Assembly: GCA_032191485.1 (NCBI GenBank)
Contig: JAVDOI010000191.1
Span: forward strand, 62,001 to 126,000
Direction of reading: 5' to 3'
DNA length: 64,000 nt
From: Leptoclinus maculatus
Lineage: Eukaryota; Chordata; Actinopteri; Perciformes; Stichaeidae
Of this stretch, positions 21,921 to 34,672 are shown one piece after another (positions within the stretch are counted from its first letter, which is position 1; each line of letters starts with the position of its first letter). The position numbers and the translations under genes are program-made. The notes beneath the pieces were generated by a model. That model was not told the origin of the DNA and did no database searches. It saw nothing but the letters and a program-made list of their open reading frames with translations.

Positions 21921-23218
21921 GAAGGCAAATCACTGTCAAAATCCGAGAGCGCAAATGAGATCCATGCCCGCGCTAAAACCAAACAGCCGCGCGCGTTTTT
22001 TACTTTGACGAGCGCTTTTACATCACTCCGCGAGCAAAATTCCGTCTCGCGCGAGCTAAAGTCGCTCGCAAAGCTTAAACCTGCTCGCTCGCGAGTAGTT
22101 TTTCTTTTTGACAGTAAGTGGCCGGACCCAGTCTCCATTCTATCTCTACATCTAATTGGTTACAATCCTCGTCTTTGTATAGACCGGATATCACTCTGAC
22201 TCAGACGCTAGGGGGAGATTTTCAGATTGCACTACAGGTCAGGGGTAAATAATGTACATTTTACTGCACGGGTACTTTTACTTTCTGCACTTAAAGTACA
22301 TTTTGCTGATAATAACATACTTGACTAAGGTTTTGAATGCAGGTATTTTACTCGTAGTGGATTGTTTCATCAGTATGGTATTAGTACGTTTACTGCAGTG
22401 AAGATTCTGAATACTTTTTCATCCACTAACTACTTCAGTGACTTAAATTTGGAAACTCACTTGGCAAACAGTTAATATACAAACAGTGGTCCCTAATCTT
22501 GGCTCCAGATCTTTGAGCGGGTCCAAATTGTTGCTCATATTATATACAACTACATTATATCTCTTCTGTAAACACAACAGTATGATTAAATATGATCACA
22601 TCATGTTTTAATTAATCAATTAAGATCAAAGAGTTTCTTTGAGCTGTTTGTCACAAGACTATCAAACTGTCACAAGACTATCAAACACACATTGTCTGTA
22701 ATAGAATGATGGAGTGAATTTAAACCAATCTGAGCAACTTGACTTTAACACATTTTTAATTATTGTATTTCAAAACGCTATTAACATAATTTGTATTTCA
22801 TCAGCCTCTACAGTCTGAACAGTTTACAAAACCTGTCAGACAAATGTAGAACATCCTGAGATGTAGTGGAGTACAGTAGTGTTTAGTGGCGGATTGAAAA
22901 CCACCTCTATCAGACCTAGCGTCTGTGTCAGAGTGATATCCGGTCTATCCAAAGACGAGGATTGAAACCAATTAGATGTAGAGATACAATGGAGACTGGG
23001 TCCGCCCACTTACTGTTAGAAAGAAAAACAACTCGAGAGCGAGCAGGTAAAAGACTCGCGAGCGAGCAGGTTTAAGCTTTTTGTTTAAGCAAGAGTGAAT
23101 TTTGCTCGCGGAGTGATGTAAAAGCGCTCGTCAAAGTAAAATACGCCCGCGGCTTTTCGATTTTCGCGCGCGCATGGATCTCATTTGCGCTCTCGGATTT
23201 TGACAGTGATTTGCCTTC
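21921..23218. mobile_element. Fold-back / long-TIR DNA element
   Basis: The left arm 21921-22211 (GAAGGCAAATCACTGTCA at the edge) is matched in inverted orientation by 22916-23218, with GCTCGCGAG-rich sequence, the CAGTCTCCATT block and the TATCACTCTGA block in mirrored order. Arms are about 300 bp with a few indels, around a 700-bp spacer. No transposase is present. The superfamily is unknown. Confidence 0.8.
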
Positions 23219-23249
<31 letters not shown>

Positions 23250-23520
23250 ACTCGCTCTCTCTGTGTCTCTCTCTATCATACAGTCATTCAGGTCTAAGAT
23301 ATTTTAGAGGACTTTCCCCCTTTCACCCCCCCTCCCCCATTTCAAAATAAAAGCCCCACAGAATGAATTCTAACTGGAATGTTTGTGATGAAGCCTGTCA
23401 TTTAATAACCTCTGCTTGTGTGTGTCAAACATTATGAATATGTCTCCTCTCCCCCTCTCTCACCCACCCAGTCCCACCCTTTCAAAATAAAAGCCCCATA
23501 GAGTAACTGTATCTTAACAT
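23219..23520. repeat. CT-rich tract and fragments of a dispersed repeat
   Basis: A (TCTG)n/(TC)n run followed by two blocks with TTTCAAAATAAAAGCCCCA, the signature that recurs around 26-28 kb in the opposite orientation and near 54 and 62 kb. Confidence 0.6.
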
Positions 23521-23900
23521 GAAGCTCAGAATGAGGTTCGTAAAGAAATGATGGGATCGTCAGCTCCCATAATTTCCAAAGGCTTCTCAAACAAAGATGT
23601 ATATGTCCAGTACAGAAATGACGGGAGCAATTTGTGGACTGTCCATCAAGAATACAAGATTCAATCCAAGAGTATGAATCTAAAATGCAGAAAAGAGAGA
23701 AGTGCTATCTCAATCGAACCTGAACGGCACTACCGGTAACATCGGCGTGTATATATATTGCGACGTCTTCGGGCAGTAGAAGCCACACTGTCAAAATTTC
23801 TTTAGGAATTTTCTAGTTATTATTATCAGCCACATCATAGCACAAAATGAGACTAATAGCCAACAATCTAAAGTTAAAAAAAATAGTTTAAAGTTAGTAT

Positions 23901-24118
23901 TTTATTGCCATACACATATACGAAATTTGACTTCTGCATTTAACCCATCCCAAGCTTATTGGGAGCAGTGGGCTGCTGAGAAGCGCCCGGGGAGCAGTTA
24001 GGGGTTCAGTGTCTTGCTCAGGGACACTTCGGCATAGTACATGAAGCAGCCATGGATCGAACCGCCGACCCTGCAGTTAACTGACAACCCTCTCTACCCA
24101 TTGAGCCACGGCTGCCCG
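23901..24118 (-). repeat. tRNA-derived SINE, complete-looking
   Basis: On the minus strand: GGCAGCCGTGGCTCAATGGG with A box, then GGTTCGATCC B box, then GTCCCTGAGCAAGACACTGA, and a tail ending TATATGTGTATGGCAATAAAA. This head-core-tail order is typical of abundant fish SINEs. Confidence 0.85.
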
Positions 24119-24401
24119 TTAAGTATTTCAATTACAAAGGTGTTGTTTGTTCTCAATCTAAGAGCCAATCAGCTCTTTGATCCGAAGACAGCCAGAAGTT
24201 TCCCATCATGCCCTGGGGTCATGCAGTCAGTGGAGAGCAACTGCAGCGCCTGGCTCTAAAATCTGTCGGACGCAAATCTACCCGGCATACATTGTGCGCC
24301 GATCGCCGGTGATCGATTCTGCGCACGCCTGGTTTATGTCGAACGAGCCTATTTTTTTTTTTTAAGTAAAATACTTCCTGGCGACGGTGAGCAGCAACTA
24401 T

Positions 24402-24737
24402 GGGTACTTCTCAAGTCTCTTAATTGCATCCCCGTTTCCCTCACTTGCGTCCTTTCCTTGCGTCTTAGTCCCTCCCACCAGGGATGCATGGAGGAAACCA
24501 TGCAAGGAGAGAGGAACGAGGAAATATGTTTTAAGAAACATGAGACGTCCTTTCCTCAGTTGCTTCACGTGAAGCGACGTCTGTTTCTGATGACGGAGGA
24601 TCAGCTGATCACAGCTGGATCAGCTGTCAGTCGGCTTTAACAGCTGGAGAGACTTTTGATAAGTTTGTGTCTGTTCACATGATCACTGTACTTATAATAA
24701 TATAATTAACGACAATTAAGAGACTTGAGAAGTACCC
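24402..24737. mobile_element. MITE with 25-bp perfect terminal inverted repeats
   Basis: GGGTACTTCTCAAGTCTCTT and five further bases at 24402-24426 are exactly inverted at 24713-24737. TAT lies on both outer sides. A third arm of the same family (GGGTACATCCCAAGTCTCTT) begins directly after, at about 24741, so two related elements abut. Confidence 0.75.
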
Positions 24738-24769
24738 TATGGGTACATCCCAAGTCTCTTAATTGTCAT

Positions 24770-26040
24770 TTCCTCCCTCCTCGCTCCTCACTTGAACCGG
24801 AAGTTGTTCTGCACCGCCTTATTGACGGCTGTCCCAAAGCTGTTATTTAGTTCGGAGGAGCGAGGATCGAGGAGGGAGGAAGGATCTCCGAGGAGCCATG
24901 AGCGAGGACGCACGAGAACAGCCTTCCAGGAAATGTTTTAACGGCCGACACGCCCCCTCATTGTTCATCAGTTATGTGATTGGATGCTGCAGCCGATCGA
25001 ACTGATCTGATTTTTTTCAACATGTAAACAGTGAAGACGGATCGCAGATTAAACTCAATATTTATATTTGATTAGTTTTCTGAATCACCATCTGTTTTAA
25101 ATATATGTTCATTGTAGACTGAACAACAAAAGGACCACAAACAACTTTCTTCATTTATTAGAAAGATTTGTCTTTTCATGATCTGATATTTGCCTCAATA
25201 ACTTTTATTATGGATACAATTAAAGTCAGAGAGAGCTGGAGAGACGAAACACTTTTTACATCATTTATCATCATTTCATTCAGTCACGTGAGGCCAGTGG
25301 CGGGCCGTGCATTTTATACCTGGGCCTTCTGTGCTGTCCTACTACAGTTGAACAGCTACGGTGCAGATACATGAATCCGTGCATGGCGGGACGTTGCGTC
25401 ATTAACGGACAATGCATAGTCAAATTAACGTAATTAACACAATGACAACCACAAAGTCATAAGAACCAGTCACATATATTCATATGACAACAAAGCATGA
25501 CACATCAATCCAGCAAACCTGCAGCGGATCCACGCATTCGTCCACACAAGAGCACAAGCCATTCAAATATTATTATGGTGTCCTCAGGTTAGCGTAGCAT
25601 AGCTCCAAACACCAAGACGCTCAGTTAAAATGAAACACGTTCCCAGCTATAAAATGAGCGACGCTGTCAGCCAGGAACACCATTCATAATAATCCTTTTC
25701 CTGGTTGAGTCAGGTCTGCTGTTATAATGTTATAATTTCTTCCATATCTTTCAATTTGAACTCTTACTACTCCAATTAACTTCTGCCAGCTTCCTTAAAT
25801 TTCACATTAGTCACGCGCTGGCCCAGTGACCAATCACGGCACACGTTAATGCAGACGTACTTAGCAGGCTACCTCGGTGCCAAAGGCACGTCAAAGAATA
25901 CGCCCAACATGTCAAACTAGAAAATGCATTTCCTGCTGAAAATGCGTTGGAATGCTGAAAGCTGAAATGAATCGCAAAAACATTGCTGAAAATACAGAAA
26001 TGGGAGACTACCTGTCTGAATAATGTTGAAGCCCGAAAGC
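24770..26040. other. No recognised gene
   Basis: Contains CCTCC/GGAGG palindromic blocks at 24772-24890 and a CAGTGGCGGGCCGTGCATTT motif at 25294, a common hAT terminus whose partner I do not see. Otherwise anonymous. Confidence 0.4.
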
Positions 26041-27120
26041 ATTTAAACTGCACTGCTGAAACCCCTTTGAGTTGAAATGTCTAACTATGGTGTCTGTAGC
26101 TGAAAGAAAGTATGAGGAAGGAGAAGGCTTTGCAAGTTGAAGAAGTTCACCAGGATTTGAAGATTTTCTCCATACACATCCCATTACAAAAAAATTGCAA
26201 AAAGCTTAATAATTAAAAAAGTCATATCACCCCTCTCCTGAAAGCTGAACATTTTGATATTTGAACGGTTTCTGTAGCTTAAAAAAATGTCAGTAGTAGT
26301 GATATTTGTAGTAGTAGTAGTAGAAGTTGTAGTTGTAGTAGAAGTATTATTAGTAGTAGAAGTATTAGTAATTAGAAGAAGTAGTAGTATCAGTAGTCGT
26401 AGTAATAGCTGTAGTAGTGGTCGTAGTATTTAATATAACAGTAGTAGTAGTAGTAGAAGAAGTAGTAGTAGTAGTAATAGCAGTATTTGAAGTAGCAGTA
26501 ATAGCAGTAGCAGTAGTACTAGTAGCAGTAGTAGTAGTAGTAATACTAGAAATATTAGCAGCAGTAGTAGTAGTTGTCGCAGTATTAGTAAGAGCATTCA
26601 TTATTTCAACAAAAAAGCCTAATTTTGAGCTTAATGTTTAAATACAGTTAATCCATGAGGCTTTTATTATGAAAGGGTGGGGCTGGGTGGGGGAGAGAGG
26701 AGACAGAATCAGAATGTATGAAACACAGAGGTTATTAAATGACAGTCTTCATCACAAGCATTCCAGTTAGATTTCACTGTGTGGGGCTTTTATTTTGAAA
26801 GGGTGGGACTGGGTGGGGGGGAGAGGAGACATAATCATAATGTTTGACACACATGAACAGAGGTTATTAAATGGCAGGCTTCATCACAAGCATTTCATTT
26901 GAGTTAGAATTCACTCTGCGGGGCTTTTATTTTGAAATGGTGTGTGTGTGGGGGGGAGGGAGAAGGGGAGAGGAGACAGAATCATAATGTTAGATAAATG
27001 ACAGGTTTCATCACAAGCATTTCAGTTAGAATTCATTCTGTGGGCTTTTTTTAAATTTTAAAATGGTGTGTGTGTGTGTGTGTGTGTGGGGGGGGGGGGG
27101 TGGAGGGGAAAAAGTCCTCT
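26041..27120 (+). repeat. Complex dispersed repeat, copy 1
   Basis: Begins GCTGAAACCCCTTTGAGTTG, carries a 300-bp degenerate (GTA)n tract (26290-26590), then three to four tandem blocks of about 120-140 bp with GGGGCTTTTATTTTGAAA and CATCACAAGCATT, then a (TG)n(G)n run. Poly-Val and poly-Thr frames in the GTA tract are artefacts of the triplet repeat. Confidence 0.75.
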
Positions 27121-27765
27121 AAGACCTGAATGATTGTATGAGAGAGAGACACACACAGAGAGAGAGAGACACACAGAGAGAGAGAGAGACACAGAGAGAG
27201 ACACAGAGAAAGAGATACAGAGAGAGAGAGACACACACAGAGAGAGAGGGAGAGGAGTGTATGTGCGTGTGTGTCTGTGAGTATGTGTTTATCAACATCA
27301 CTAATTAGAAACACCTGTGTGCCTGCAGCCTGTTCATGGAGATAAAACTGTGAAACACCTCTCAAACAAATCCTCAAAATTCCCATAACCGTAGCTCCTA
27401 TTGCTCCAATATTGGAAATTGAGAGGAAGGATGACTTGAAAAACAGAGAAAGAAAAAGAGAGTGACAAAAGACAGTGACAAAGAGAGAGACAGAAAGAGA
27501 GACAGATAGAGAAAGAGACAGACAGACAGACAAAGGGACAGCTAGAGAGAGACACATAGACTGAGAGAGAGAGAAAGAGAAAGAGAGAGAAAGAGAGACA
27601 GACAGACAGAGAGAGACAAAGAAACAAAGAAAGACAGAGAGGGAGAGAGACAGAGAATGAGAGACAGAGAGCGAGACAAGGAGAGAGAGGGACAGACAGA
27701 TAAAGAGAGAGACAGAATGACAGACAAAAAGAGAGATACATAGAGACAGAAGAGCAAGAAGGAAT

Positions 27766-27799
<34 letters not shown>

Positions 27800-27815
27800 G
27801 AGAGAATGTTGAAGC
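27121..27815 (+). repeat. Purine-rich (GAGACA)n tract with a unique core
   Basis: Long GA/GACA-rich sequence interrupted at 27280-27445 by a conserved block (AGATAAAACTGTGAAACACC; CCAATATTGGAAATTGAGAGG) that reappears inverted at 54055-54165. Ser/Leu- and Cys-rich minus-strand frames here reflect the repeat. Confidence 0.75.
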
Positions 27816-28330
27816 CTGAAAGCATTTAAACTGCACTGCTGAAAACCCTTCTAGTTGAAATGTCTAACTATGGTGTCTGTAGCTGAAAGTATGAGGAAGA
27901 AGAAGGCTTTGAAAGTTCAAGTTTAACAGGATTTGAAAATTTTCTCCATAGATATCCCATTAAATAAAAATTGCTAAAAGCTTAATAATTCAAAGTTTAA
28001 AGATATGGAAAGTCATATCACCTCTCTCCTGAAAGCTGAACATTTTGATATTTGAACGGTTTCTGTAGCTTAAAAAAATGTCAGCAGTAGTGATATTTGT
28101 AGTAGTAGTAGTAGAAGTTGTAGTTGTATTAGAAGTATTATTAGAAGTAGAAGTATTAGTAGCATTAGAATAAGTACTAGTTGTAGCAGTAGTGATATTT
28201 GTAGTAGCAGTAGTAGTAGAAGTTAGCATTTCAGTTAGAATTCATTCTGTGGGGCTTTTATTTTAATATGGGGTGTGTGTGTGTGTGGGGGGGGGGGTCC
28301 TCTAAAGATCTCTAAGACCTGAATGAGAGA
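27816..28330 (+). repeat. Complex dispersed repeat, copy 2
   Basis: Repeats the 26041-26640 block (GTCTAACTATGGTGTCTGTA; AGCTGAACATTTTGATATTTG; GTA-rich tract) and then the GGGGCTTTTATTTT and (TG)n(G)n end. Confidence 0.75.
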
Positions 28331-31300
28331 GAGACACAGAGAGATAGAGGGAGAGGAGTGTGTGTGCGTGTGTGTCTCAGTGCCTCTGTGTGTTTATCAA
28401 CACTAATGAGCTCATATGAACACCTGTGTGCTTGGGTCCATGTGTGTCACTGGTTGGTGATTGGAGCACCTGTGTGAGAGATTAGAGTGAACAGTGATTT
28501 TCAACAAAACTAACTGTCAAATGAATTTTCATTTTTAAATATGATCTTTGAAATGTAGCATTCTGGTTTACTCTGAGAATAACATTAAGTGATAAGACCA
28601 TATTTACTTTAAGCAAAAGAATAATTTATTATTCAGTTATTTATCACTATTTCAGCTCGGGTTGAACAGCTGGCTAGTTAGCTTCTTTTTTCTTTTTTAA
28701 ATCAATATTATTATTAACAACCTTTATTTAGACAAAATCCATTTAGAACGAGGTCTCATTTTCAAAAGTTTTAGTCAAATAAAAACAAAGATAGCAAAAG
28801 TAGCGAGAACCATCACCTGCAAATAAAGTGATTAGTTTTCATTGAACCCTGTTACTGTATGTCTTCATATTAACTTCCACCGTTACTGTACAGCTGTTAG
28901 AATAGTGGCCTATCTTCTATTTGCAATTAATATGCATTCAATCCAGTTCTATTATTTAAATTAAAATGATAATCTACACTGGCTGTGGTCATTACAGTGA
29001 ACAGTGTCGGTCAGTGTGATGAGAGGGCATGTGAGCCCTTGTTGCTGTACTTTATCTCCTTGGAGCAGAGGCTGCATTTAGCATACCCTGCCTCATCAAT
29101 GTATTTAAAACACTGTGACAGTGGGAAGCTGTACTCACGTCTGTTTAGACCTCCACCTTTATCCAGGCCCAGCTCACTCACATCTCAGCCCTGCATCAAG
29201 CTGCGCTACACAAACAGCGCAAACTGAAGCTCTTTGACCTCATCATCTCATCAGTATCTGGGCCTTTCATTCTACTTTGAGTTAAAAAAAACAACCTGCC
29301 AGCAGATCCGCCGGTGTCCTGGTTTAATGTTAACGAGTGACTGCGTGAACTGAACCGGAACACGGGGGGCTTCATGTTTCATCACGTTACGTTTTTTCCT
29401 CCTAATTCGCGATAATGACGAACGTTAACAGTCGACAGAGTTCCGCATGCAGTGGACGTTAACTTAACCAGCAAGTCTGAACGGTAACGGAACATAACGG
29501 AACTTAAACTGTAACGGAGGGAAATGATCTTAACGCTGATTGGCCAAGACTCGACACGTCACATCAAAGATGTGTTATTGTGAAGATCACAACATCACCT
29601 TATTTCCTCGTCTCACTCCAATCGGAGAAACGCTGGCTGGCCAGTTCGACGTACTCTGCTTTTATCGTTATGTTAGCAAGCACATACATTAAGACAATGA
29701 TACGAGTAGAAGCGCTCCGGATAGTTACCGAGTCACAGTGTGTTCACATCGTCAGAGCCCACGGAGGTATTCTTACCCCCCCCCCCCCCCCCCCAAAAAA
29801 AACCCTCCTCGAATTTACACTGATCTCAGAAATGGTCTCTGGAGTTCTAAAATGGCGGAAAAGTCTCATGCCTGCAAATAACGAGCCTCATTTCGTTTTT
29901 GCAAATCCCTTTTTTGTTTTTTCCTTTAAAACGAGACGCAGAGCACAACAGGTAACCCGGAAAGAAGAATATTTCAAAATGAAAGTGAAGGCAATATAAT
30001 GACCGTATGCAAGAAATTAATAAATAAATCTCGGCCGATGGGAGTGTGTTAGCATCAGTAGTTGACTACATGCAGTTTAATATTCACTTATCTATAACCT
30101 CCTGGTCCATATACAGTAGAAAACTAATCATTCTCAATTCATTGGTTAAAGCAGTTTAGTCTTATCTTTTCTGACAGACTTGTTCTTTTAAATGAACACA
30201 TTCTTCCCTATGAAGGTTTCTGTCTGGCTTTTATTGAACAGGATGTCCCTCTAACAATTACTATAGTTGCAGTTTCTGCACTTACAACCTGTTTACTATG
30301 CCGACTCTGACAATTACCAGAGTAAGTTGAACCCAAAATGAATTAATTAACTTGTCTTTTCCATTCAGTACAACATAGAAGCACATATGACTACATATTG
30401 ATAAATGATAGAAAAACACATTAAGGCTATCATCATTAAATTTACACTAAATATATGAGATTACATGTAAAGAATATATCGATATCTGAGATCAAAACAC
30501 TCTTAGCTCAATATAAGGAAAGAAATCATCAAAGAGAATGAAACTTAAATGAGGATAAATCATATTCATAAAAAGTCAATTACATCTTAAGATAGCACTT
30601 CCTATGTGGCTATAGATTACTGCACTGTTGTTGATTTTGCACAGTACCTTTTGAAAAGATGCCTGGAAGTCTGGAATGTGTCTGGTGTAGAAAGATCGTA
30701 GAAAAGTATGAAAGCATAAAAGTATAGCTAGTATAAACTATAACCATTTTTATTTCTAAGTATAACCAGCATAACCTATAGCGTGTTTACACTTTTTATA
30801 ACCATCATATTATAACTTGTTTTATTTTTTAATAGCTGTGATTTAACAAATGAACAGTTTAGAGTTAGACCCTTTGTGTAACCTAGTCACTTTAACAGGA
30901 TCAAACCAGTTACATTCTGACCCAGCCCAAGAAGAAGGAGGTTCCAGCTTGAGAGTAGAATAAAAACAGCAGAACAGAGCAGAAAGTTGAGAGAAGGGGG
31001 GGAGAAAAGCCAGCAAGTGACTGGAGAGTGCCTCATTACAAACTCAGTGAAGACTGATAAAGAGGAATGATAGAATAGTTCTGGTAGCCACTGTAACTGT
31101 TTCATTGAATTGAAATTGTTGTATGTGAATTTTGTGTGAAAACCTGAAATAAAAACACAGCCTTACATTTAGTAAGTGACTGAAACCAAACAAGTATTCG
31201 GGTCCTTTAAAACAATTTAACCCTCTTCCCTGTCCACTAACCGTGCGATCCAGACGTGACGACAGAAGCTACCATTTGGTACTTAAGGTAAGTTCATTGG

Positions 31301-32635
31301 GTGAAGACATTGCAGTGTCGGTCATAAATGGTGAGAATGTTCAAAATAGGCAATAGTAAAGTATAGACGATGTACATAACTATTACATACCGGGTGTTAG
31401 GGTTACATCCAATTGAGAGCGCCTAGGGCATTAGCCGTAAAAGACTTTCAAAAAGACAATTAATTCCGAAATCCTAACTATTTAGCTACGGGGTGAGATA
31501 AAAGGCCTAAGGTATTGTCCCGAAACCTAAAAGAGGATAACATAACCTCGCAGGCGGGACAGCCGACGGAGTGACCACCGGGTTAGGTGCGAAAGACTTC
31601 TCCGCCTAGAAACGGGGCAGGAGCCGCACACGCTACACTGGGGACACTAGTTGTTGCACTATGACCATTAATTGCATTTTATTATGTTGTGCTATGCTCT
31701 ATTGCACATGTTTTGTATGTCTTATGACATTTTGCTATTTTTCAAATATTTTAATAAAGAAGTTCATGTTTCAAGTTCAAGTACATGGAATCTTAGAAAA
31801 TCCTTTTTTTTACCGTGGTATCGAAATTGGCATCGAGAATCGTGTTATTTTACTGGTATTGGCACCGACTACTGAATTTTTGGTATCGTGACACCCCTAA
31901 TTACACATTATTATCAGTATCAGTACCATGTGCTGAGACATTCTAAATCTCTGGTTATTCGAAGTTCCCACAGTGCAAACTTGAGTGTGTACTGTGAGTG
32001 ATGACGTCCATATATTTGTGTTGATAATACAAGAGATAGAGGAGCTTTAAATCTACAACTGGAAACGTGATTTAGAATCACACTGTTTTTCCACATCTAT
32101 GTATCGGTATATAAATTGTGCACAGCATCTAAAGTTGCACAAAACCGACTGTTTAAAATGATGTATGTCCAGTACTACATTTGCCAACTCCAACTTGGCC
32201 GTTTTCTGTATTCCGTAGTTGTTGCTTTCTACATGATGCAAGACACCAATTAACACATAATTAGTTACAAATTTACAATTTAGAAGATTTGCTTAAAACA
32301 TTGACTGTGTATCTTAACCATTTCCTTCTACAATCAAATAGAGGAAGGAAGAAATATTCTCCTTTCTGTGCTGTACACAATTAAGAAACATGAGGTCACA
32401 TATCTTAAACTTGCCCAACTCAATGCTGCATCATTTGCTAGGGAACGTCAGCTTTATGTCCCAACTTTAACATGGGGCTTCAATGGGCCATGTCCCTTTT
32501 CGGACACGAATACAATGTGGTGGCTGTTTGGACTACTTTGCATTGGGAATTAAAAGAGTAAAAGTGCCATTTATTCCAAAAGGGTTGCAAAGCCAGAAAT
32601 CCTGCGGGGGGTGATATTGTATAGAAGTCGAAATG
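28331..32635. other. Gene-poor stretch
   Basis: No convincing exon. A run of 19 C followed by 8 A lies at 29776-29802. At 31140-31640 a segment with two AATAAA-like signals is followed by a GC-rich leader-like stretch that could be a retroelement LTR and leader, without ORFs. GTATCGTGACACCCCTAA at 31880-31900 resembles a hAT terminus without a visible partner. Confidence 0.4.
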
Positions 32636-32639
32636 GAAG

Positions 32640-32950
32640 TCTAAATGGGGTGACTTGTGCCTTTCGGGTATAATTCATTGGAAACATAGAAATGGGTGGG
32701 GTTAAATTCCGAATGGGGCGCTTTATGCCTTTTGAGCACAACTTTCATTGGAAACATGGAAATGGGTGGGGCTGAATCCCGGATGGGGCGCTTTATGCCT
32801 TTTGAGCACAACTTTCAGTGGAACCATGGAAATGGGTGGGGCTATGTGCCGAATGGGGAGCTTTATGCCTTTTGAGCACAACTTTCATTGGAAACATGGA
32901 AATGGGTGGTACTAAGTGCCGAATGTGGCGCTTTATGCCTTTCGAGTGGA
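32640..32950. repeat. 70-bp tandem repeat, about 4 copies
   Basis: GGAAACATGGAAATGGGTGG recurs at 32680, 32750, 32820 and 32890, each followed by GAATGGGGCGCTTTATGCC. Confidence 0.85.
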
Positions 32951-33115
32951 AAACATGGAAACGGATCAGCTATCACCGTACGACGCCACGTTTGACCGTG
33001 GACACCTCAGTTATGTTACCGGATGCGCAGTGATGACCCCGAATGGTCCCCAAAAGGCCAAATTAAGCACAAGGGAGCCGCTTTGCAGTTTTGAAAAGAA
33101 ACATCAAAAACGAAA

Positions 33116-33180
33116 CAGGGTCAACTCTCCCAAATCAGGGTCAACTCTTCCAAATCAGGGTCAACTGTCCCAAATCTCCC
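33116..33180. repeat. 20-bp tandem repeat, 3 copies
   Basis: Three copies of CAGGGTCAACTCTCCCAAAT with small changes. Confidence 0.8.
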
Positions 33181-33891
33181 ATTGCCTTTTGGACCTGTTT
33201 TCCCATGAAATGTCTTGTAAATTAAACGTAGTGGACAACAGAGGACACTCTTTAAGAATCAGTTGGATTTACATCAATACAATGTTCCTGAAAAAAAGAT
33301 AGCTTTCCCAAAGGTCTGCAGATTTCTTGCTTGGCATGCTGAATCAAGTCATCACAGGGAATGTATGATGCAAAATTCAGGCAGTTTCAACCTTTTTCTC
33401 AGATTTTATGTCCATTTTTATATAATGCACCAATTACGACCTTTGACCTGTTTTTTGGCACCTTAATGCCTGGTTTTGGGCACCTTAACTTGGACCTACG
33501 ACCTCTAAATTTCAGTCATTTCATCTCCACGACCCTCTCTTCATTTACAAAAAGGATTTAGTGTTCTATCTTACTTTAAAGTATTTGTAATTAATTAAAA
33601 GACTGTTAATGACGTATACATGTTTCTGTTGATGTTGGGTCCTATACAAACACTAATAAATGACTTGTTAAAATTGACATATGTTGGACACAAGAGGACA
33701 CTCTACTAGGATGCATTGGATTGAAGTCATTAGCATGCTGCTAAAAGGAGATAGCTTTCCCAAGGGTCTACAGACTTCTTACTTTGCAGACTGAGATTTT
33801 ATGACCGTTTTTACATAGGTCAAATTTACCGGCCTTTAAGGGAATTTAGCGCCAATTTACACCTTTGTTGCTGTTTTCGGGAACCTGTTAC

Positions 33892-34672
33892 GCGTGGAAC
33901 TTCTTAAATACGGAATCCGTTACACGTGGAACCCTTGACGCACGGAACCCTTTACGCGTGGAACCCGTTACGCGTGGAACCTGTGGAACCCGTTAAGCGT
34001 GGAACCCATTACGTGTGGAATCAGTTACGCATGGAACGCGTTACGTATGGAACCCGCTACGCATTGAATCCGTTACGTGTGGAACCCGTGGAACCTGTGG
34101 AACACGTGGAACCGTGGAACCCATGGAACCCGTTACCCATATGATGCAAAACCCGTGGAACCCATGGAACCCGTTACGTATGGAATCCGTTACGCGTGGA
34201 ACCCGTTAACCGTATGATACAAAACCCGTGGAACACGCGGAACCCGTTACGCGTCCAACCCGTGACGCGCGGAACCCGTTACGCGCGGAACCCTTTACAC
34301 TTGGAACCCGTTACACGCGGAACCCTTTACACTTGGAACCCGTTAAACGTGGAACCCGTGACCTACGGAATCCGTTGGAACCCGTTACGCATGGAACCCG
34401 TTCCACGCGGAACCCGTTCCACGCGGAACCCGTTCCACGCGGAACCCTTTACACATGGAACCTTTTACACTTGGAACTTCTTACGCACGGAACCCGTTAC
34501 GCACAGAAGCCGTTACGCACAGAACCCGTTACGCGTGGAACCCATGACGCACTGAACTTGTTACGCACAGAACCTGTTACGCGTGGAACTTCTTACATAC
34601 GGAATCCGTTACGCGTGGAACCCTTGACGCACTGAACCCATTACGCGTGGAACCCGCAGAACCCGTTACGCA
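33892..34672. repeat. 16-bp CpG-rich degenerate minisatellite
   Basis: About 780 bp built from CGTTACGCGTGGAACC-like units with variable spacing and many ACGCGT palindromes. Plus-strand frames of 60-135 codons (RNPLRVEPVTRGTRY-like) are by-products of the repeat, open in more than one frame at once. Confidence 0.9.

Noticed and set aside
26365..26641. Poly-Thr and poly-Val frames
   Set aside because: Products of a degenerate (GTA)n triplet tract in a dispersed repeat.
27051..27836. Long Ser/Leu/Cys-rich minus-strand frame of 261 codons
   Set aside because: Read from (GAGACA)n purine repeats. It has no domain, and similar frames occur wherever that repeat lies.
33926..34635. Frames of 72-135 codons with RNPLRVEPVTRGT-type repeats
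   Set aside because: A 16-bp unit without stop codons opens overlapping frames at once. Nothing suggests translation.
33892..34672. CRISPR-like array
   Set aside because: Short degenerate units without regular spacers, in a eukaryotic context.
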